Below, one piece after another: positions 60,106 to 64,000 of a DNA stretch of 64,000 nucleotides (position 1 is its first letter; each line of letters begins with the position of its first letter). A model generated the notes under the pieces. That model was not told the DNA's origin, made no database searches, and saw only the letters and a program-made list of their open reading frames with translations. Source of the stretch: Mucilaginibacter sp. (GTDB lineage: Bacteria > Bacteroidota > Bacteroidia > Sphingobacteriales > Sphingobacteriaceae). The DNA lies in assembly GCF_025359345.1 (NCBI RefSeq), contig NZ_JANYGQ010000026.1, positions 346,430-410,429 on the forward strand, written 5' to 3'. Both the position numbers and the translations under genes were made by a program.

Positions 60106-61284
60106 ATGAAAAAATTTAAGAAAGTATTGATCATCTCCATATCGACTATTATTGTAGTCTGTGGCGGTATTGTATTGTTTCTTCAGCCGGTTATTGCATT
60201 CGGGCAGTTCTCTTCATATGCGGGTGACAATCGATTTGAATGGAAGAAACCCTTATACGATGCGACTAAGAAAACAGTGTTCATTATCGCGGACAATAAA
60301 GTGACAGAAATGTTCGATATGCTGGCCCCTTATTACATATTTAACGCAACCGGTAAGTTAAATGTTTACATCGTAGCAAAGGAGAAAGCCCCGGTACTGA
60401 TCAGGAAGGACCTGTTTATCCTTCCGCAGTTAACCCTCAAAGAAGCTGATTCGCTGAAATTAGTTGCCGACGTTATTGTCATTCCGGCTTTATCAAAACG
60501 GGATGAAAAACAGGACCCTGATATTATTTCGTTTATCAAGAACCATTTCACGCCGGCTACAAAGCTCCTTGCTGTATGTGACGGTGCCGCAACAGCGGCG
60601 GCCAGCGGGCTTTTTGACGGCAAACCTATTACCTGCCATGCCTCGGACTTTAAGATGGTGAAATCGCATTTTAGTAAGCCGGAATGGGTTCAGGATGTGA
60701 GCGTTGCTCATAGTGGTAATTTATACAGCACCGCAGGTGTATCAAATGCAGTGGAGGGTAGCCTGATGGTGATCAATGACCTGTTTGGCGACCAGCAAAT
60801 GCGGGAGGTGGCTGCAAACATCCATTATCCGCACCCTGAAATATTAACAGGCCATCAAAGTATAGCAATAACGTTCGGAAACGAGTTTACCATCGCTACC
60901 AAAGTAATCATTCAGCAAAATCGCAAATTAGGAATGCTGCTACAGGAAGGAATGAATGAATTTGAAATGGTAAGTGTTCTGGATACTTACGTGCGTACAT
61001 TTCCAAAATCCTTCAAATTTTTTACACTGGCTGGGTCGACTGTCCAAACAAAATATGGACTAACGCTGATACATACCGACGACAACGATCCAAAAAATGT
61101 AGACGAGTTGCATATTCTCATGCCTGGAGACCATACCCCTGTTAATTCGCTTAATGGCGACACCAAAATCATTAGGTATGACCTGAAAAACCAATACCCT
61201 ATAGACGTTTGCCTTGCGAGGATCAATGAACTATATGGCGAAAAATTTAAAACTGTTGTAAAACTTATGCTTGACTATAATTGA
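60106..61284 (+). CDS. Membrane-anchored double DJ-1/PfpI-like protein
   Basis: 392 aa. An N-terminal membrane helix (about 7-30, VLIISISTIIVVCGGIVLF) anchors it, probably with the rest in the periplasm. A first DJ-1/PfpI domain (about 45-240) has the elbow Cys in LLAVCDGAATAAASG and YSTAGVSNAVEGS, echoing GlxA-type regulators. A second, degenerate half (about 285-392: FKFFTLAGSTV and VDELHILMPGDH) lacks the Cys elbow. It may sense or process a small molecule. The gene heads a five-gene operon ending near the AraC regulator with a similar DJ-1 domain; both promoters share a 28-bp motif. Confidence 0.85.
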   Translation: MKKFKKVLIISISTIIVVCGGIVLFLQPVIAFGQFSSYAGDNRFEWKKPLYDATKKTVFIIADNKVTEMFDMLAPYYIFNATGKLNVYIVAKEKAPVLIRKDLFILPQLTLKEADSLKLVADVIVIPALSKRDEKQDPDIISFIKNHFTPATKLLAVCDGAATAAASGLFDGKPITCHASDFKMVKSHFSKPEWVQDVSVAHSGNLYSTAGVSNAVEGSLMVINDLFGDQQMREVAANIHYPHPEILTGHQSIAITFGNEFTIATKVIIQQNRKLGMLLQEGMNEFEMVSVLDTYVRTFPKSFKFFTLAGSTVQTKYGLTLIHTDDNDPKNVDELHILMPGDHTPVNSLNGDTKIIRYDLKNQYPIDVCLARINELYGEKFKTVVKLMLDYN

Positions 61285-61311
61285 TCAGCCCGGCATCTTA
61301 ACAATAAAATC

Positions 61312-61662
61312 ATGAAAAAGATATTCATAATAACGCTCCTCATTCTTGGCTCACTGCATTCATTTGCGCAAACAGATTCAGTTAAAGTCGAACAATTTTG
61401 CCAGGTAATAGCCACACCCCGGCTGCTAAGCAACAGGGTAACTATTGATATTGATTTTGGGGACGAGAAAAAATTCTGGAGTGATACCAGGCTCAGAACC
61501 TGGGAAGGCAAAGTCAAAAAGTTCAATACCATTATTGATGCGATGAATTATATGGGCAAAGAAGGATGGTCGTTTATCAATGCTTACCCTGTTAAATATG
61601 GCGACAGTGAGATATTTCATTTCGCGTTCAGAAAAATGTTCTATCGATCAGACATCCAATAA
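61312..61662 (+). CDS. Small exported protein of unknown function (116 aa)
   Basis: Signal peptide 1-20 (ending SFAQ), then a compact domain with TIDIDFGDEKKFW and NTIIDAMNYMGKEGWSFINA. The latter, a helix followed by GWxFxNAY, resembles domains in small Bacteroidota secreted proteins of unknown role. It lies 27 bp after the double-DJ-1 gene, so it is probably co-transcribed. No family assigned. Confidence 0.7.
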   Translation: MKKIFIITLLILGSLHSFAQTDSVKVEQFCQVIATPRLLSNRVTIDIDFGDEKKFWSDTRLRTWEGKVKKFNTIIDAMNYMGKEGWSFINAYPVKYGDSEIFHFAFRKMFYRSDIQ

Positions 61663-61709
61663 ACACACAGTTCACCATCAATAATCAAAATATATTAAAG
61701 CAAAAGATC

Positions 61710-62144
61710 ATGAAAAAATTAATAATATACTTTCTTTCTGCCTTTATTTTATGTTATCTTTCTTCACCTGTTTCTGCGCAGGTAAACCAGAAAACGGCAG
61801 ATCAGATAACCGGACTTTACTGGTCACCTAAGAAAGATGCCAAAATTGAAATTTATAAAAAAGGCGAACACTATTTTGGGAGGTCTATTTGGGTAGCTAA
61901 TCCCCGGAAAGATAACAAAAACCCAAGCGAAGCTTTAAAAACAAGAGAAGTGCTGGGCATAGAATTGCTCACTGATTTTTCGTACGACGACGGCGTTTAT
62001 AACTCAGGGCGGATATACGATCCAGAAAGCGGGAAGACCTACGATTGCAAGATGAGTCTTAACGGAGACCTGTTGAAGGTCAGGGGTTACATCGGCATCT
62101 CTCTATTTGGCCGTACAGAAATTTTTCAACGGATTAAACAATAA
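61710..62144 (+). CDS. DUF2147 exported protein
   Basis: 144 aa with a signal peptide (1-24, ending VSAQ). The body matches DUF2147: ITGLYWSPKKDAKIEIYKKG and RIYDPESGKTYDCKMSLNGD, ending in LKVRGYIGISLFGRTEIF. DUF2147 proteins are periplasmic beta-barrels of the lipocalin sort whose ligand is not established. Part of the DJ-1/AraC-associated operon, 48 bp after the preceding gene. Confidence 0.88.
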   Translation: MKKLIIYFLSAFILCYLSSPVSAQVNQKTADQITGLYWSPKKDAKIEIYKKGEHYFGRSIWVANPRKDNKNPSEALKTREVLGIELLTDFSYDDGVYNSGRIYDPESGKTYDCKMSLNGDLLKVRGYIGISLFGRTEIFQRIKQ

Positions 62145-62155
62145 AAAATAAGATC

Positions 62156-62557
62156 ATGACTGCAATTATAATAGGTGTTGGTTCGGGCATTTTGACTATT
62201 TTAATCATTGCCCTATTGAGATTTTTAGACAAGCAGACATTTTATGGTTTGATATTGACCGGTATCGGCTACCTTTATGTGGGCTTTACCTGGAAGGATA
62301 CAGGTTCTTTAGTTCTTTGCGCCGGGCAGGCGATACTTTTCAGCCTGATTGCTTATTACGGGGTGAAGAAAAGCATGCTGTTGCTGGCCGCAGGGTATTT
62401 CCTGCATGGCCTTTGGGACCTGGCTTTTGACCTTTTCCCATACACAAAATTAATCCCACCCCACTATGACTTGTTTTGCTTATCTATTGATTTTACCATG
62501 GGATTTTATTTGATTGTTTTAAACTATCGAAATGCAAAGTCAGCTCCTTTGCAATAA
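62156..62557 (+). CDS. Small membrane protein, DUF6010-like
   Basis: 133 aa with four hydrophobic segments (about 3-22, 30-50, 55-75 and 105-127). The conserved-looking loop YFLHGLWDLAFDLFPY has the HGxWD pattern of DUF6010-type proteins. No catalytic motif is evident. It starts 11 bp after the DUF2147 stop, so it is in the same operon. Function unknown. Confidence 0.7.
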   Translation: MTAIIIGVGSGILTILIIALLRFLDKQTFYGLILTGIGYLYVGFTWKDTGSLVLCAGQAILFSLIAYYGVKKSMLLLAAGYFLHGLWDLAFDLFPYTKLIPPHYDLFCLSIDFTMGFYLIVLNYRNAKSAPLQ

Positions 62558-62566
62558 ATTACCCAG

Positions 62567-62809
62567 ATGAAGCTTTACATCAAGAATATGGTTTGTCCGC
62601 GCTGCGTGAAGGCATTGGAGCAAATATTTATTAATATTCTAACGAGGGACGAGGTTCCTCTATCCAAACCGCTCCGTCTCAATTTCATGGTCAATACAGA
62701 CAGAGAATATATGGCCGGTTTAAGGTACGCGACTACCAAATGCTTTTCGGTATCTTCCCATTATGATAGCGACATGGGGATGGACGCAGGGATTACTTTA
62801 AACTATTGA
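62567..62809 (+). CDS. Short ORF joining a metal-binding-like start to an outer-membrane-like end (possible remnant)
   Basis: 80 aa. The first 17 residues (MKLYIKNMVCPRCVKAL) are the N-terminus of an HMA-like domain often fused in front of AraC regulators in Bacteroidota. The rest is not an HMA domain: REYMAGLRYATTKCFSVSSH and DMGMDAGITLNY look like the last strands of an outer-membrane barrel. The ORF may be a deletion scar that fused the start of one gene to the end of another. It may also be an intact small protein of its own. It starts 9 bp after the gene before it. Confidence 0.5.
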   Translation: MKLYIKNMVCPRCVKALEQIFINILTRDEVPLSKPLRLNFMVNTDREYMAGLRYATTKCFSVSSHYDSDMGMDAGITLNY

Positions 62810-62813
62810 TTCA

Positions 62814-62841
62814 TCTGTCTGCATCCGACAGGTAATTGTCC
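62814..62841 (+). promoter_or_regulatory. Putative AraC/DJ-1 regulator site, copy 2
   Basis: Begins TCTGTCTGCATCCGACAGG and matches the 60019-60046 copy at 21 of 28 positions, again with GACA-N6-TGTC. It ends 23 bp before a TACCTTTA -7 element (62865-62872), the same geometry as at the double-DJ-1 promoter. Confidence 0.65.
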
Positions 62842-62864
62842 TTAGCCGCTGCCGTTTTAGGTAG

Positions 62865-62872
62865 TACCTTTA
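62865..62872 (+). promoter_or_regulatory. Predicted -7 element of the AraC regulator
   Basis: TACCTTTA, one base off the consensus, 21 bases before the ATG at 62894. Confidence 0.45.
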
Positions 62873-62893
62873 TGAAAATTGTTTTTTAAAGTT

Positions 62894-63808
62894 ATGAGGA
62901 AAATTGCTTTTATAATTCCACTATCCGTCGAACTACTTGACCTGGCCGGACCTGTACAGGTCTTTACTGAAGCCAGATTTTATGGGTTTGAAGCAGAGAT
63001 GGAATTTTATACTTACCAGGAAGACCCGGTTTCTACTTCCGGGCTTGGTTTTGGGGAACTCAAGCATTTCAACGAAGCTTCGTTAAAAGAAGGGGACTTT
63101 GTTTTTATGCCGGGCATGGATTATGATTATGTCAGCAGCATCGCCTTTGGTGCTGAATTTGCGTTTTTTAAGTGGTTGAAAAAATGTTCAGACAGCAAGG
63201 TAACGGTTTGTTCGGTATGTAATGGCGCGTTTGCGTTAGGGAAAGCGGGATTACTAAAAGATACCCAATGTACTACACATTGGAGAAGGGTAAAGGATTT
63301 ACAGGAACAATTTCCCCAGGCCAAAGTAGTGGCAGATATACTGTTTATTAAGAGCAACAATGTTTATACCAGTGCCGGGATTAGCGCAGGAATTGACTTG
63401 GCGCTCGCTATTCTTGAAGATCTTAGGGGGCCGTTGTTTACCCATAAAGTTGCCAGGGGACTTGTTGTCTATCATCGCAGGAGCGGAACACACAAACAAC
63501 AAAGCATTTACCTGGACTACAGGAACCATATTAACCCACAAGTACACGAAGTGCAGGATTATTTAATCGATAACCTTGCTGCCGAAAATAATATTGAAAC
63601 ACTAGCTGCTTTGGTCAATATGAGCCCCAGGAACCTGAGCAGAGTTTTTAAAGAAAAAACGGGGTCCACCGTATTAGAATATCATACCCTTTTACGAAAG
63701 GAATATGCCAACACCATGCTTAACAATCCGGAATACACCATCGAATATATTGCTGCTAAATGCGGATTTAAAACAGCAAGGCAATTACAGCGGATATTGA
63801 AAGCTTAA
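62894..63808 (+). CDS. GlxA-type transcriptional regulator (DJ-1/PfpI sensor plus AraC HTH)
   Basis: 304 aa. The N-terminal DJ-1/PfpI domain (about 1-185) has FIIPLSVELLDLAGPVQVF and the elbow VCSVCNGAFALGKAGLL with its Cys. A C-terminal AraC double helix-turn-helix (about 215-304) follows: IETLAALVNMSPRNLSRVFK and IEYIAAKCGFKTARQLQRIL. The ATG at 62894 gives a normal start; a frame from 62879 adds five residues. It is the only regulator near the double-DJ-1 operon, and its DJ-1 domain suggests it senses the same compound. A shared 28-bp motif at both promoters fits autoregulation. Confidence 0.92.
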   Translation: MRKIAFIIPLSVELLDLAGPVQVFTEARFYGFEAEMEFYTYQEDPVSTSGLGFGELKHFNEASLKEGDFVFMPGMDYDYVSSIAFGAEFAFFKWLKKCSDSKVTVCSVCNGAFALGKAGLLKDTQCTTHWRRVKDLQEQFPQAKVVADILFIKSNNVYTSAGISAGIDLALAILEDLRGPLFTHKVARGLVVYHRRSGTHKQQSIYLDYRNHINPQVHEVQDYLIDNLAAENNIETLAALVNMSPRNLSRVFKEKTGSTVLEYHTLLRKEYANTMLNNPEYTIEYIAAKCGFKTARQLQRILKA

Positions 63809-63888
63809 TATTGCCTGGTTCAATCTGCATTGTTTTATGGCGCTATATCTGCCTGTTTTCTAAGGGATTCACGATAAAAAACGACCAC

Positions 63889-63912
63889 TGCCTGAAACTA
63901 AAAAATCAGGCA
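63889..63912 (+). terminator. Weak hairpin after the AraC regulator
   Basis: TGCCTGA and TCAGGCA form a 7-bp stem with a 10-nt A-rich loop, followed by TTTAGTT. It could end the regulator transcript. Confidence 0.45.
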
Positions 63913-63984
63913 TTTAGTTAGCCTTATTGTACAGGTAAACCGGAGATGATTCGGAATGATAATCGGCCGTCTTTCCGGCTTTTG

Positions 63985-64000
63985 TGATCCCGCTGGGATT
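63985..64000 (-). tRNA. 3' end of a tRNA gene, cut by the window edge
   Basis: On the minus strand the last 16 bases read AATCCCAGCGGGATCA: the end of a T-loop, the CCCAG half of a T-stem, a 7-nt acceptor strand and a discriminator A, with no encoded CCA. This matches the 3' part of many Bacteroidota tRNAs. The anticodon lies outside, so the amino acid cannot be told. Confidence 0.5.

Noticed and set aside
1..64000. CRISPR array, prophage or transposon
   Set aside because: No regularly spaced direct repeats, integrase, transposase or phage structural genes were seen.

Overview
The window looks like chromosome of a Bacteroidota species in the Sphingobacteriaceae (Mucilaginibacter/Pedobacter type). 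The support is promoter -7 elements of the TAnnTTTG form, almost no Shine-Dalgarno sequences, many signal-peptide glycoside hydrolases, LytTR/propeller two-component proteins, OmpA-type lipoproteins, DUF5686 and RtcB-PrfH. No phage, transposase, rRNA or CRISPR array is visible. A truncated tRNA sits at the right edge.

Layout. 1-1.7 kb: an alpha-L-fucosidase (cut by the edge) and a sugar mutarotase. 2.2-7.6 kb: a DUF3606-like small protein, a DUF5686 outer-membrane protein, two tandem deoxyribonucleotidase paralogues, a GNAT and a Crp/Fnr regulator. 7.9-14.9 kb: a TetR regulator and a complete RND tripartite efflux operon, with three near-identical operators and a 40-residue membrane ORF at its end. 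15.1-23.1 kb: patatin, Fic, GH20 hexosaminidase, the radical SAM/DUF4130 DNA-metabolism pair, an OmpA lipoprotein and a methyltransferase. 23.1-25.5 kb: rtcB-prfH, a ribosome-repair pair, behind a ~300-nt leader with a 14-codon ORF. 25.5-32.7 kb: a NagX-like membrane acyltransferase, an MFS transporter, a convergent sugar-acid operon (dehydratase, SDR, lactonase) and a Crp/Fnr regulator. 32.7-37.6 kb: an SDR, and divergent from it a redox cluster (YceI, tautomerase, SDR, NTF2-like, nitronate monooxygenase, SDR) behind two CRP-like palindromes. 37.7-48.5 kb: a TRIC-like channel, a LytTR regulator with a propeller histidine kinase, then four genes for an envelope assembly of unknown function. 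48.9-59.7 kb: a glycan-degradation run (GH32, DUF4965 family, GH2, GH92, GH99-like), all exported, without SusC/SusD. 60.1-63.8 kb: a double-DJ-1 membrane protein, small envelope proteins and a GlxA-type AraC regulator, tied together by a shared 28-bp promoter motif.

Working links. The TetR protein probably represses itself and the pump. The AraC/DJ-1 regulator probably controls itself and the DJ-1 operon. A Crp/Fnr protein probably activates the redox cluster. RtcB and PrfH would act together on ribosomes nicked in 16S rRNA. The most novel candidates are the two-component/four-gene envelope locus (38.5-48.5 kb), the rtcB-prfH leader, and the AraC/double-DJ-1 regulon. Functions are inferred from sequence reading only; no database search was possible.
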